Origin: Entrophospora sp. SA101
Taxonomy: Eukaryota; Glomeromycota; Glomeromycetes; Entrophosporales; Entrophosporaceae
Length of the DNA: 30,397 nucleotides
Assembly (NCBI GenBank): GCA_958430865.1
Contig: CAUDNR010000510.1
Location: 1-30,397 of the forward strand
Direction of reading: 5' to 3'
In this document: positions 17,031 to 27,602 of the stretch, piece after piece
Numbering within the stretch: position 1 is the first letter of the stretch
Layout: every line of letters starts with the position of its first letter
Position numbers and translations under genes: made by a program
The notes under the pieces: generated by a model
What the model saw: the letters and a program-made list of their open reading frames with translations, nothing else
Told to the model about the DNA's origin: nothing
Database searches by the model: none

Positions 17031-18867
17031 ATGAGCTGTAAGCATTATATTTATTTTATTTTTTGTTTAGAGATTTTATTAAAATATTTAAACAAAATGT
17101 TTTTGTAGTTCGCTTTTTAAATCTCATCAGACCTTTTATGTCCGTACTTCCGGAGGTTACAGCTCCTGAAAGAAAGGTTGGTAGTTAATTAAAATAATTA
17201 GTCATATTTTTCAAAATTCAATGAATAATTTTTTAAAAAAATTTTAAAGATACCCTTTCGCCAAAAAATCTTGTGGACAGCTGTTACACTCCTTATTTTT
17301 TTGGTGTGTTCGCAAATTCCATTATATGGCATAATGTCATCTGATTCATCCGATCCTTTATACTGGTTGCGTGTGATTCTTGCTTCTAACAGAGGTACAT
17401 TGATGGAGTTGGGTATAACACCTATTGTAACATCAGGAATGATCATGCAACTTTTAGCTGGGGCAAATTTGATTGATGTCGATTTCAATTTGAAAGAAGA
17501 TAGAGCACTATTTAGTGGTGCTCAGAAACTTTTTGCGATGGTTTTTGCTTTTGGTCAAGCTACTGTATCTGTAATGACTGGGTTATATGGTAACCCATCA
17601 GAAATTGGAGCTGGGGTTTGTCTGTTACTTGTCATTCAATTAGTTTTTGCTGGTCTCATCTCTATGTTGTTGGATGAACTACTTCAAAAAGGTTATGGTT
17701 TGGGATCTGGAATTTCACTTTTTATTGCTACAAATATTTGCGAATCAATAGTTTGGAAAGCATTTAGTCCAACAACTGTTAATACAGGTCGTGGTCCTGA
17801 ATTTGAAGGAGCTTTGGTTGCATTGATCTACCTACTTTTCACTCGTAATGATAAAACTCGTGCACTGAAAGAAGCATTCTATAGAACAAATTTACCAAAT
17901 GTCATGAATTTAATATCAACTGTGGTCGTTTTTGCTATTGTCATCTATCTTCAAGGTTTTCGTGTTGAAATTCCTGTCAAATCAAATCGTTTTCGTGGTC
18001 AATATGGAGCTTACCCTATAAAGTTGTTTTACACTTCAAACATGCCTATCATGCTTCAATCGGCTCTTACCTCTAATGTTTTCTTGATTTCACAAATGTT
18101 GTATAATCGATTTCCTGATAACTTTCTCGTTAGACTTTTGGGTGTTTGGACTGTAAGTTTTTTTTTCCATACAAAAAATTTATTGTAAATACATAAAAAA
18201 ATACACATACACATACACATACACATATTAATTGTTCATAATTTATTATAGCCATTTGAAGGATCCTCACAACTGTTTGCATCAGGTGGCCTTGCATATT
18301 TCATATCACCACCACAAAGTATAATTGATGCCATCAAAGATCCAATACACACAGTGATTTATATTGTTTTCATGCTATCAGCATGTGCGCTTTTCTCCAA
18401 AACTTGGATTGAAATTTCGGGATCTTCACCACGTGATGTAGCTAAGCAACTTAAAGAACAAGGTATGGTGATTGTTGGGTATCGTGAATCATCAATGTAC
18501 AAAGAATTAAAACGTATCATTCCTATTGCTGCTGCTTTTGGTGGTGCTTGCATTGGAGCTTTATCTGTTAGTGCCGATCTACTTGGTAAATAATTCGGCT
18601 GTTTTATTTAATTTTTAAATATGTAAGGCAATGAATTAATTAATATATATGTTTAATTATATACATTTATGTTATAAAAAGGTGCTCTTGGATCAGGTAC
18701 AGGTATATTATTAGCAACCACTATCATATACTCGTATTTTGAAATGTTTGTCAAGGTATGTACAAATAAATTTTTTTTTTTCATAAAATTTATTTATTTA
18801 CATTAAATTTTTTTTGATTATACAGGAACAAGCTGCTGAAGGAGGTCTTGATGGAATGTTATTCTAA
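17031..18867 (+). CDS. SEC61A: Protein transport protein SEC61 subunit alpha (six exons)
   Basis: Pore subunit of the ER translocon (with Sec61 beta and gamma), through which nascent chains enter the lumen or membrane. Exons: 17031-17037, 17109-17176, 17250-18152, 18252-18585, 18682-18755 and 18826-18867, all joined in frame with GT..AG introns, giving 475 residues, the usual length. The start is [20 protein letters not shown], preceded by ACAACA. Landmarks: the plug and half-helix [59 protein letters not shown]; the loop [20 protein letters not shown], which includes the ribosome-contacting region; and the C-terminal membrane span ending in LDGMLF. Ten membrane spans are expected in the family and hydrophobic blocks fit. 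The seven-base first exon is notable. It converges with the MPP alpha gene. Identity is not in doubt. Confidence 0.97.
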
Positions 18868-20239
18868 TAAATAAAATAAATAAATAATTCTTTACACACC
18901 CATGCACACACACACTTACACACACATATATATACTGTAAATATTTATAATTTTAATTTTAATTAATTTAAATTGCATCAAGCGTAGGAAAAAAATACTT
19001 TTATGTATTTTCCTTTTTATTTTTTTTTAATTAAATAGATTAAAATGTAATTTAATCATAAATTGAAACTTAATAGCATTTGGTTGATCTATTGATTTGA
19101 TCTGTTATATATATATAGTTTGACTTGCTAGTCTAATTCATAAAGGTTTTGATAATAATTTACACATTGGGTGTACCAATGTGAATATGTCCTTCAAACA
19201 TCACATCATCTTTTAAAAATTCTTTAAAGAAATTCAAAAGTATTTAACAAATGGGTAATTTTGGTGTTTGTTATATTATATATATGATAAATTTTCAACC
19301 TTTATTTGGATTCTTGAATTTTCTTAATTTTTCCAATTACCTAGATTTTTTTTTAAGGTAATGGATTCTTTATGGAAGGTTCTTTTGAAATGAAATTGGA
19401 AATTTCTTGGTCCCAATACTATTGTTATCAATGTACATATTAATGTCTCGTTTAATTAATTAAAATAAAGTAAAAGGCACACTTGGTCAAAAAACCACAT
19501 AATAATTATATAAATAATATTAGTAATAAATTTCAAACTTCTGTGTTCATTATACGTACACATTAATGTCTCATAAATGAATCAAATGAAGTAAAAGGCA
19601 TAATCAGTCATACCCATGCTACATGGTATTCCTAAACTTTTATAATGTAAAGTTATTTTTTTTTTAATATTAAAAATTTAAATTCTATTGGAAGGAATAG
19701 GAACATTTAAGGGTATTTTCTTGATAGTCAGAATAACTTTGTGGTTTATTGCAAATTCCTGGATATTATTATTGCTGTTGTCATTATTGTTATCGTTGTT
19801 TCGTGTTTATTATGCTCATGGTCCCAATGACTTTCCATCAAATAATTGGGCCTGATGACTTCTACATGTCTTCACTGAATGTGATGGAATATTTTTCTAG
19901 GTTTTACATTCACATCAACTTGAATCAATTTCATGCAATCTAAACATACCGTCATATTACTTTTATGCAGTTAAGGTCTATAGTATAATATTCTAGCTTG
20001 CCATTTCCAAATGATGTAAATAAACAATGCATATGGTAAATGCTCATTTTCCTTTAGAGACCAGCTCTTGAAGAGGAATGCAAACTTTCATCGCCCATTG
20101 TTTAGGAGTGATGTAGACAACACTATACAAGGATCAGCAGCAAACATTATATAATTCGAAAAACACTTTTTAAAAAACAAGCTGATCACCTCATTGTAAA
20201 GTCATCAATATTTGATAAATCATTTCCAAACAAAAATTT
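18868..20239. other. Intergenic region between convergent SEC61A and MPP alpha genes
   Basis: It begins with the SEC61A 3' UTR (AATAAAATAAATAAATAA from 18869, a possible polyadenylation signal) and a CA/TA microsatellite (18896-18940). An imperfect direct repeat of about 56 bases, GTACAyATTAATGTCTC..AAGTAAAAGGCA, lies at 19433-19489 and 19556-19610. No gene is supported; the open stretch at 19749 is low-complexity. Confidence 0.5.
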
Positions 20240-20795
20240 TCAATCTAGGACAAAAAGCTAGCACAAGTTTAAAAATTGCGCAAAAACGCACTTAAAAATA
20301 ATTAAATAAAACCCGTCATTTGTAACTTAGGTTCACCGAATTATATGTGCAAAGTTTCATATTTATCTATCTCTGGCATTTTTATTCTAAAAAAAAAAAT
20401 AAAAAATTTTTGACAAAATTTTACAATAATTAATTAAGGCCGCTCCAATTCTGCTTGGCATGCTTTCAATCAATTTTTGTTAGAACGTCATTTGTAATTT
20501 TTCATATTTTTTGGGCATTTCCTTATTCTCCTTTCCAACTCTGACCATAAATGCACAATATATATTTTATAATTGGGTACATTATTTTCACCGTGTTAAG
20601 GCTAACATTTTGACTCAGCAACGGTAATTTCTATAGATATTTTATCAAGATGTCTCTATATATGAAAATTTGCATGCATAATTTGGTCAGCCTAAGCTAC
20701 AAAATGACAGTTTTGTTTGATTATTATAAAGTATATTTTTTTGCAATTAATTTTTATTAAACATGCGCTATATATATAGTTCTTTGTCCGCGTAC
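20240..20795 (-). mobile_element. Internally deleted Tc1-like element with long inverted repeats
   Basis: Outer parts 20243-20389 and 20640-20790 are diverged inverted repeats of each other (for example AACTTAGG and CCTAAGCT with ACAAATGACG/ACAAAATGACAG). The outermost part has the Tc1-like CTTTTTGTCC/TTCTTTGTCC. Between them the minus strand keeps two pieces of a Tc1-type transposase C-terminus in different frames: SELERRIRKCPKN (around 20545-20500) and QKLIESMPSRIGAAL (around 20478-20430). In the family these lie about 40 residues apart near the end of the protein. The DDE catalytic core is deleted. The exact ends and TA duplication are uncertain. Confidence 0.65.
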
Positions 20796-20849
20796 ATATA
20801 TTTATTTTAAATAAAAATATTATTATTACAAAAATTTTCTATACAAAGA

Positions 20850-22865
20850 TTAATTTGTTTTTGAATTACTACCATAATATCTACCAAGACCATATTTCTC
20901 ACATAATTTTAAAACTTCAGGTAAATCAAATAATTGTTTTTTATCATGGAAAACCAATGTCACCTCACCAGAACCATTCCCTTCATTATATACTTGACCT
21001 CTAATAATTCTTCTTGCAACACGAATAACATCACTTAATGTAAGATTGTCTATTTTTTGACACATTTCTTCAATTGGAATTTTTTTGCCAAATACTTGAA
21101 CCTATATTAATAATAATAAAAAATTAATTAATTAACAAATTTATTGTAACAATAGTAATAATATATAGTTTCTTAGAAAAACAGTAACCTGTCTTCCTAA
21201 ATCTTCTAATTGCACCATTCTAGACTCTAAACTCATTAACAAATTGCTTTTCAACTGATTCTTTGCACGAAATAATTCTGCATTTGTAATAGAATTATAA
21301 CCATCAAAAGTAGTTAAAGTATCAAATTGTTGACCCAAAACCTCCAATAAAATTGAACTATATTCTGAATCACATGAAGCCATTATACCAAATAAACCAG
21401 AATCTGTATAACAATGATTAAAGCACACACATGATTCCATCCAAGAGTATTGATTTAATACACTAGTAAATAATCGAGTGTACATCCCTTTACCAGGTCC
21501 ACCTGCTGAAAATGAACCACCTCCACCTAAAAGTGATTGGAGTATTGCCAGTGCATAAATGTCTGGATCATGTACAGACAATCCTTCAAAAGCTAGCTGG
21601 ACATGAGTTTTATCAGATGATTGTTCAACTACACCACCTAAACCACCTGTATAATGTGATTTTTGTATCAAAAGTGGTTGTGATAATTGTTGTTGTTGCT
21701 GATCTTGAAAAGATGGTGGAATAGAAGAAGGATCCTTTGGTTTTAAAAATGATGAAGCTAAAGTTGTTATTGTTTTGTATAATGATGGTTGCTTATTATA
21801 ATTTGAAGGTATTGGTGTTGGTGGTAATGTTGAAGGGGGTGGTGTATTTAGATTAAGTGAATTATTATTTTCTAGAGATAAATCAACAGTAGATTTTTTC
21901 ATATCGCCAAAATTTTTATAAACCAAATCAACAACTTCATCATGATCTGCACCAATTGCAGCAACAACAATTCGTTCTGGTACATACCAAGTTGACATAA
22001 ACTCTTTAATTAAATTAGGAGTTATCTGGTATAATCTTTCCTCAGGACATAGAATAGGATTACCCAATGTATTATTTTTATAACCAACAATATGAAGTAT
22101 CTCACCTAATGATATATCAGGCTTTTGATTTACTTCATTGATTTCATATAATATTGATTGTTGTTGTTCAATAACTTCATTTTGAGAAATTAGTGGGTTA
22201 CGAATAACATCAGCAAATAATGATATCACTTTTGATAAATCTTGTGGAAAAATTGCTGATTGATATGTAATTGCTTCACGATTACTTCCACACATTATAT
22301 TAGATCCTAATGATTCCATTGTTTCAATCATTTTTTCTTCTGATCGGTTTTCTGTACTCTAAAAAATAAAAAAATGATTAATTACATTATTATTTATTGC
22401 TGCTCTTTCTATATATACATATATACATACATAGATATAAATACCTTGAAAGCTAATCGATCTATAAAATGACACACCCCGATATTTTTTTCAGTTTCAT
22501 ATCTTGAACCTGTATCAACATATACTCCAACTGCTGAAAAGTGACCAGGTATATTTTGAGTTGTAACACGTACACCATTTGGCAGAGTAGTTATTTTTGC
22601 AACATTATTATTTATATTTGATGATGTTGATAATACATTTGAAACCTATTCATTTATTATTCATTTAGCAATAAATTATAAATTTTTTACATGTATAATA
22701 TATAAAATAATAAATAGTTGGACAAACTTTTGTTGTTGAATTCAATGAATTTGTTGTTGTAGAAGCAAACCTATATGTTTTTGATAAATTTTGTTGAACT
22801 TGTCGATGAAAAGTTTTGGACAACGATAATCTTAATCTTAATGCTAACATTATTTCTATTATCAT
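20850..22865 (-). CDS. Mitochondrial processing peptidase alpha subunit (four exons)
   Basis: The alpha subunit partners the catalytic beta subunit in the matrix to remove presequences from imported proteins (yeast MAS2). Exons on minus: 22865-22728, 22645-22445, 22358-21189 and 21101-20850; all joins are in frame and give 586 residues. The N-terminus MLALRLRLSLSKTFHRQVQ..YRFAS is a basic, hydroxylated mitochondrial presequence. Then come LPNGVRVTTQNIPGHFSAVG and HFIDRLAFKSTENRS, where the zinc-binding HxxEH of the beta subunit is absent, as expected for alpha. The glycine-rich substrate loop GGGGSFSAGGPGKGMYTRL is the alpha hallmark. A low-complexity Pro/Gln/Ser-rich insert of about 75 residues (SLENNNSLNLNTPPPSTL.. 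to ..QDQQQQQLSQP) lies between the two halves, making it longer than usual. ATG codons 1 and 6 are both possible starts; the second gives a cleaner presequence. Confidence 0.95.
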
Positions 22866-22903
22866 AAAAAATTTTCAAAATTTAGATTTTGTTGATTGTT
22901 GGA

Positions 22904-22909
22904 CACGTG
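22904..22909. promoter_or_regulatory. CACGTG E-box upstream of MPP alpha
   Basis: A perfect CACGTG palindrome 39 bases upstream of the first ATG of the MPP alpha gene. CACGTG binds bHLH regulators of the Cbf1/USF type in fungi. Placement is promoter-like or in the 5' UTR; function is inferred. Confidence 0.3.
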
Positions 22910-23565
22910 ACATAGAGGATGGTCACACGAATTTACTTATTATCCTGGTGGATATATACAGAAAGTCACGGTCATATGATAATTTTCTTTTTTTGGGTGA
23001 TGAATCGGAGTTGAGTTATCTTGTTTCTAATTTTGCTAAAGCATCTTATACTATAATACTATTTGTTTTTTGTTAACAAAATATTGTCAGTTTGGCAATT
23101 CATCTTAATCTCATTTTAAGATGATGATCTCAAGCGCACATACCGTATATTTAGATAAATAATATAAATCTATATAATCAAGTGTTTTAACAAATGAATC
23201 ACCAGAAAAATCTTCACTCCATGGATCGTATCCTAATTATTCATCGCCATACTATTATTATTATGAATTTTATGAAAAACTTGCTTGAATCAAATAAACT
23301 CATTGCCGTGCTCCAATGTCCAATGGTTATAAAAAGCTCATACAAAATTACTAAAAAAGAATGCACAAAGCATTTTGAGTAATAGTAGTTTAATCATTAC
23401 TATCTATAATCAAGATACATAAGAAAAAATTTTAAAATTCGTTATGCCAAAATTACTAATGCTAATTGCATTTCACTTGACTGTACTATTATTATTATTT
23501 TTTTAGATTAGTATTAACATTAAGACCTAATGGCTAATCCGTGTAAAAACATTCATTGTATATGT
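22910..23565. other. Upstream region of MPP alpha and intergenic DNA
   Basis: Plus-strand open stretches here (22816-23076 and 23194-23382) have no recognisable sequence and the first overlaps the MPP alpha first exon antisense; I do not call them. No repeat or RNA gene seen. Confidence 0.4.
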
Positions 23566-23977
23566 GGTTCCCAATAACTGTTTCCCTTCCAAGACGTTCG
23601 TTTCCTCAACAGAACGTTTCTCCCTCCCCGAGACATTTTCTAATACATTCTATCAGTTTAACATAATATTTCTTTTATTTTCCTACCATAACTATATCAT
23701 GTCATTCATTACTATAATTATTCATTAATGACATATATGTGATGTTGGCCAATTAGCTGACTAATAAACGGTTTAACAGGCTTAAAAGGCTTAGCAGACT
23801 TAATAGACCTAAACAGATTAGCCAGCTAATCAGCTAACATTACCTGACATGATATAGTTATGGCAGGAAAATAAAAGAAATGTTATGCTAAACTGATAGG
23901 ATGTATTAGAAAACATCTTGCCGGTATAACGTCCTGTCAGTAATCAGTGTTGGGGGAAGCGTCTGTCAGAGGAAACC
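23566..23977. mobile_element. 412-bp MITE-like element with ~135-bp inverted repeats
   Basis: The left arm (23566-23704) and right arm (23845-23977) are complementary; the inner 70 bases (TTCTAATACAT.CTATCAGTTTA.. through ..CATAACTATATCATGTCA) are almost identical, the outer 60 more diverged. The core has a second nested hairpin (AATTAGCTGACTAAT and GATTAGCCAGCTAAT). No ORF. Long arms and lack of coding suit a MULE-type MITE, but no target duplication is clear. The outer right arm carries CCGGTATAACGTCCTGTCAG, similar to the minisatellite unit at 15800. Confidence 0.75.
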
Positions 23978-24002
23978 AAACAAAATAAAATAATAACCTT
24001 AC

Positions 24003-24278
24003 ATTAAAAGAACTTCAAATACATTTGAAAAATAATACCATTGCCAAGATTTTTTTATACAGTTGTTTGATAAAGCAGTTTCAAAATATGAAGACCTTGC
24101 TTTTAAAATAGTAAAATGAGTTTTAAAAGTCATAACATCTTTATCCACTCCAACTTGGATTTCTACATGATACAATAAATCACTTACAAGTTCACTAGTA
24201 TATTTAATGGTGATGTATTGTTGGAAATGATAAAGTCGTTAACTAAGAAGTTCTAATGATGAAAAGCAAAGTTAACAT
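24003..24278 (-). pseudogene. Broken copy of a BTB-domain first exon
   Basis: Aligns with exon 1 of the adjacent intact gene (25704-26038). It starts at ATG 24278, has frame damage in the first 25 codons, then KYTSELVSDLLYHVEIQVGV, TFKTHFTILKARSSYFETAL and SNNCIKK (intact gene: KYVGRLVNDLTKLL, TFRAHSSILKARSSYFKTAL, SNNWIKK). A block of about 11 codons before EIQVG and another after IKK are missing. It ends at a preserved GTAAGG donor (24002-24001), but no second exon follows. Its position directly downstream of the intact paralogue suggests a partial tandem duplication. Confidence 0.85.
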
Positions 24279-24395
24279 TTTGTAAAAAAAAACAAAAAAA
24301 ATTTATTACTATTATATATATCTTCAATAAAAATTTTGTCAGCTAATACTATATATAATTCATAAATATATAAATACATAAATACAATGTGTAAA
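24279..24395. other. 3' flank of the BTB-TLDc gene
   Basis: AT-rich microrepeats (AAATACATAAATACA, 24361-24386). No other feature. Confidence 0.4.
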
Positions 24396-26038
24396 TTATT
24401 TTTTTTTTGATATTTGATAAACTTCACATTCTCCTACCAAATGAATAATCTTATATTTATTTTTAAAATTTAAATCACTTTTATAAGAAGGAGACTTATG
24501 GTTATAATAACAATAAGGTTTATTACTATAATATAGACGTAAATCACAAAAATTTATAGAAATTTCGTGAAATTTTACACTATCAATAGTTTCAGCAATC
24601 TCTCGTTCATTATGAAATATTGCATATCCTGGTTTTTTAATTTTACTTAATTTTGAGTTATTTATCTGATTTTCATCGATTTTGAAAATGAAACTTTTAT
24701 CTGTTTCAATGAAATATCGATCATTTGGAGACTTTTCTTTTATATTCCATCCAACTGGATTATAACCACCAATCAATTCTCCAGTATTTTTAATTTTCAT
24801 AACGAACACAGTTTGTTCAGTATTATAACATTTATCCTCAAATGCAGATCTAGAGAATCCATCTTTAGTACCCCGAAAAATCAATTCAAAATCATAAGGC
24901 ATTTTGTATTCTTTAATTTTGCGATTAATCCAAGTTGAAATTAGAGTTTTCATTTCCGAATCTAATAAATGTTCTGGTTTTTTTTTAATGATTGTCCCAA
25001 TTTTTGTTTTTGTTCTTGGACCCTTTTGAGGTAATAGATTTGGTTCCAATTCATCATTAAAATAGTATTGAAGAACTTCCTTGTACAATTTTTTATCAAA
25101 GATTTTTTCAAATGGTAGAATATTACGAGAAAAATCACTTTGAGAGATTTGGTTGAATCTTATCAAAGGAATAATATCTTCCATTTTATTTTTTAACGCA
25201 ATGAAATCATCTTTATTCCACTTTGAAATGTCTTTGTCCAGACTTTTATTGTCATGTTTTCCCCATCGAATGACAATATCCCAAACATCAATTTCTTCTA
25301 ATTCTAAGTCATCTCTCTCTAACATAGTTAGAAGCATGGGTTTTTCAATTGTCATAATATCATTTGATTTAAAAATTAATCCTGGATTTTTATCGATCAT
25401 CTGATAACAATAATCGTGAAGCGAGGTGAATGATTGATGACATGATGAAATTTTATGAGCATAAATTAAATTTTGGTGAATCCATTCTTTTTTTTTTTTA
25501 ATCAAATAGTATTGTAAGTCATCAATTAATTCGCTAAAGTCGAATTCGTCACATGCCTCAAGAAGTTCTAAAATTTCATTTCCATCCAGATTATCTATGT
25601 TAAGAATTCCACTGTAAATATATCTATAAATAAAATAAAGTAATTTAAATTATTATAGTGATCATTCAATCAATTGATTAAATAAAAAATTAAATAAACT
25701 TACGTTAAAAAAATTTCAAATACTTTTGGAGAAATGTTTTTTTTTTCAAATAAAATAATATCATTATCAGGTTTTTTTATCCAATTGTTTGATAAAGCAG
25801 TTTTAAAATATGAAGACCTTGCCTTTAAAATGCTAGAATGAGCTCTAAAAGTCCTAACATTATCATCTGCTCCAACATTAATTTCTAAATCATAAGATTC
25901 GGGCTTATTCAATAACTTTGTCAAGTCATTTACAAGTCTTCCAACATATTTTAATGGAAGAGCATTGTTGTTGGAATTGATCAGGTAGTTAAATAATAAA
26001 TTTAAGTTTTCTAATGATGAAAAGCAAGTTGTTGACAT
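24396..26038 (-). CDS. BTB-BACK-TLDc domain protein (two exons)
   Basis: Exon 1 is 26038-25704 and exon 2 is 25623-24396, joined in frame through a GTAAGT..TATAG intron, giving 520 residues. Order: BTB/POZ (about residues 48-120: DLEINVGADDNVRTFRAHSS, ILKARSSYFKTALSN, IFLTYIYSG); BACK-like helical part (about 125-250: LLEACDEFDFSELIDDLQ, EIDVWDIVIRWG); a basic linker (GPRTKTKIGTIIKKKPEHLL); TLDc (about 335-518: FELIFRGTKDGFSRSAFEDK, GELIGGYNPVGW, ETDKSFIFKI, INFCDLRLYY, ECEVYQI). BTB-BACK proteins usually serve as adaptors of Cullin-3 ubiquitin ligases; TLDc is linked to oxidative-stress protection and V-ATPase regulation. The target is unknown. This architecture is heavily multiplied in Rhizophagus-type fungi. 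It looks intact, with no stop or frameshift. Paralogous debris lies at 24003-24278 and 5488-6009. Confidence 0.93.
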
Positions 26039-26436
26039 TTTGTTGAATAAAAAAAAATTATTTTCCGGTAGCAGTATTATTATTATAGCACAGAGTCGAA
26101 CTTTATTTATTATTATCCTGTATAGCGAATAGAATGGTAGAAATTAGCATGTGTTCGCACAATACAGTTTCACTATTCGAATCATAGTATATACAATGAG
26201 CCTCGACTTAGCTTAATTAATTCCAAACTAGTAAATGCAGTTATGGGCCTGATAGATTAGAAAAATTCACGCTTGGTACTTCATTGGTTAAAGTTATTAT
26301 TAGTGATTGAACAAAACCATCTCCTGTTGTTAAAAACTTCCAATACTTTTTTATTTGTACATATTTAAAATTTTTATAAAAAAGGAAACCTGGCAGTTCT
26401 TTTTTTTGGAATTTTTAAAAGGAAAATCCGAATTTT
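26039..26436. promoter_or_regulatory. Upstream region of the BTB-TLDc gene
   Basis: Should hold the promoter of the minus-strand BTB-TLDc gene; ATT/TTA microrepeats occur near 26078-26120. No specific site can be defended. Confidence 0.3.
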
Positions 26437-26706
26437 TCAAGTATTGTTTCCTTGAGTTAACTTGTAAAATACAAAAAGAAAAATGTAAAAAAAAAATATA
26501 CCAATTTCATAAAAATCTATTACTATATTTTCAGGATAGTTTCTGGAATATTCATTTGTGTTTATGTCTACATTGTCGTAAGCAGTAGCTAAAAAGAAAT
26601 TCAAGAATCCAAGTCGCTCATTAACAGAGGAAACATCGCCAACATTGATTGGTTGTAAGAAATAATTTTTTGCGTATTTGTAAAAAAAAAGCATTATTAT
26701 TTTCAA
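26437..26706 (-). pseudogene. Protein-like fragment, possibly a PLC-like phosphodiesterase C-terminus
   Basis: Minus-strand open stretch whose central part reads NYFLQPINVGDVSSVNERLG, then FLNFFLATAYDNVDINTNEY and SRNYPENIVIDFYEIG, before running into AT-rich low complexity. The central 55 residues look genuinely coding; the flanks do not. The closing pattern (P-NIV-DFYEIG) loosely resembles the end of PI-PLC-X-like phosphodiesterase domains, but this is a weak memory-based match. No neighbouring exons were found, so it is probably a single-exon relic. Confidence 0.35.
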
Positions 26707-26853
26707 ATAAAACTTTAATTAGCATATCGGGTTCAATTTTGAAACCCATGATCTAATTTTTATTTTGTTTATTTTAATTTAAAGAAAATTTTGAAAGCTA
26801 TGTAAAGGTGTATTCTTCCTCTTTGGAAATTCTTGATATAATAAAAAATAAAG
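26707..26853. other. AT-rich spacer
   Basis: Nothing supported. Confidence 0.4.
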
Positions 26854-26932
26854 TACAGTTCACTCTTTCTATAACAGCTCTGTTGTTTCAGCAAAAAAAA
26901 ATCATTATAGAGAGAGATCGTTATAGACAGTA
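26854..26932. mobile_element. Degenerate pogo-like MITE
   Basis: Starts TA-CAGTTCACTCTTTCTATAAC (26856 on) and ends with ATTATAGAGAGAGATCGTTATAGACAG-TA, matching the terminal repeats of the element at 29005-29139 but shorter and rearranged on the right. Flanked by TA at both ends. Confidence 0.6.
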
Positions 26933-27602
26933 TATGGTGTCCATTCGAATAAGGTTTATCAATTCAAGTTAACAAAACTCCCTCCAAACTATACCTGTGC
27001 TCTTAACAATAAGTTTTTCAATGACAACGTATGTAATGGAACCATTTGAGTAGGAATAGTCACAAAAATTTGTGACGAAGAAAACGTCCAAGTGACCTTC
27101 CCTACCTTGACCAGCATCAGTAAATCATTGTTCAGAAAGAAACATGTCTTTTCGAAATTGTTGGTAAGAGAGTATCGTGGAAACAATTCCTCTTCCAAAA
27201 TACTTTTTCTTGACCATTCACAAGATACAAATGTTAATCTTACCGCACGTAAATTTGAATTTTGATGGGAACATATTTACTAAGGAACAAGTATATGTTC
27301 GATGAGCCGAGCTCCCTCATTAGAAAATTTAACAAAACAGTAAAAAAAATTAAATAAAATAAATCCGTCGTTGGATTAATTCTAATGATGTGAGCCAGCT
27401 AAGATGATTAAAAAAAAATTTCTCATGACATTCATGTTTATAGTTGAAATGGGTCCATATGCATTGCCTTGAATGACAAAAAAACATACATTTGCTCAAA
27501 AAAAATTTACAGTATTCATAGCAGGATTAAAAAATGGTTAGAGTTTCGTAATACAAATTTTTATTCGAATTATTCGTATCAATCTAATACTAATACTAAT
27601 AC
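26933..27602. other. Intergenic stretch without a supported gene
   Basis: Open stretches on either strand (for example 26989-27198 minus and 27469-27693 plus) show no recognisable or well-composed peptide. A TAATAC microrepeat precedes the next element (27584-27602). Confidence 0.45.

Noticed and set aside
17198..17488. Minus-strand open frame
   Set aside because: Antisense to SEC61A exon 3 and its intron.
18359..18553. Minus-strand open frame
   Set aside because: Antisense to SEC61A exon 4.
21512..21724. Plus-strand open frame of 70 codons
   Set aside because: Antisense to the MPP alpha gene over its low-complexity insert.
22816..23076. Plus-strand frame of 86 codons overlapping MPP alpha exon 1
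   Set aside because: Starts antisense to the MPP presequence and runs into its promoter; peptide unrecognised and start shared with the other gene.
25153..25404. Plus-strand open frame
   Set aside because: Antisense to the BACK-like part of the BTB-TLDc gene.
26989..27198. Minus-strand open frame of 69 codons
   Set aside because: No recognisable sequence, no splice or promoter context; probably chance.
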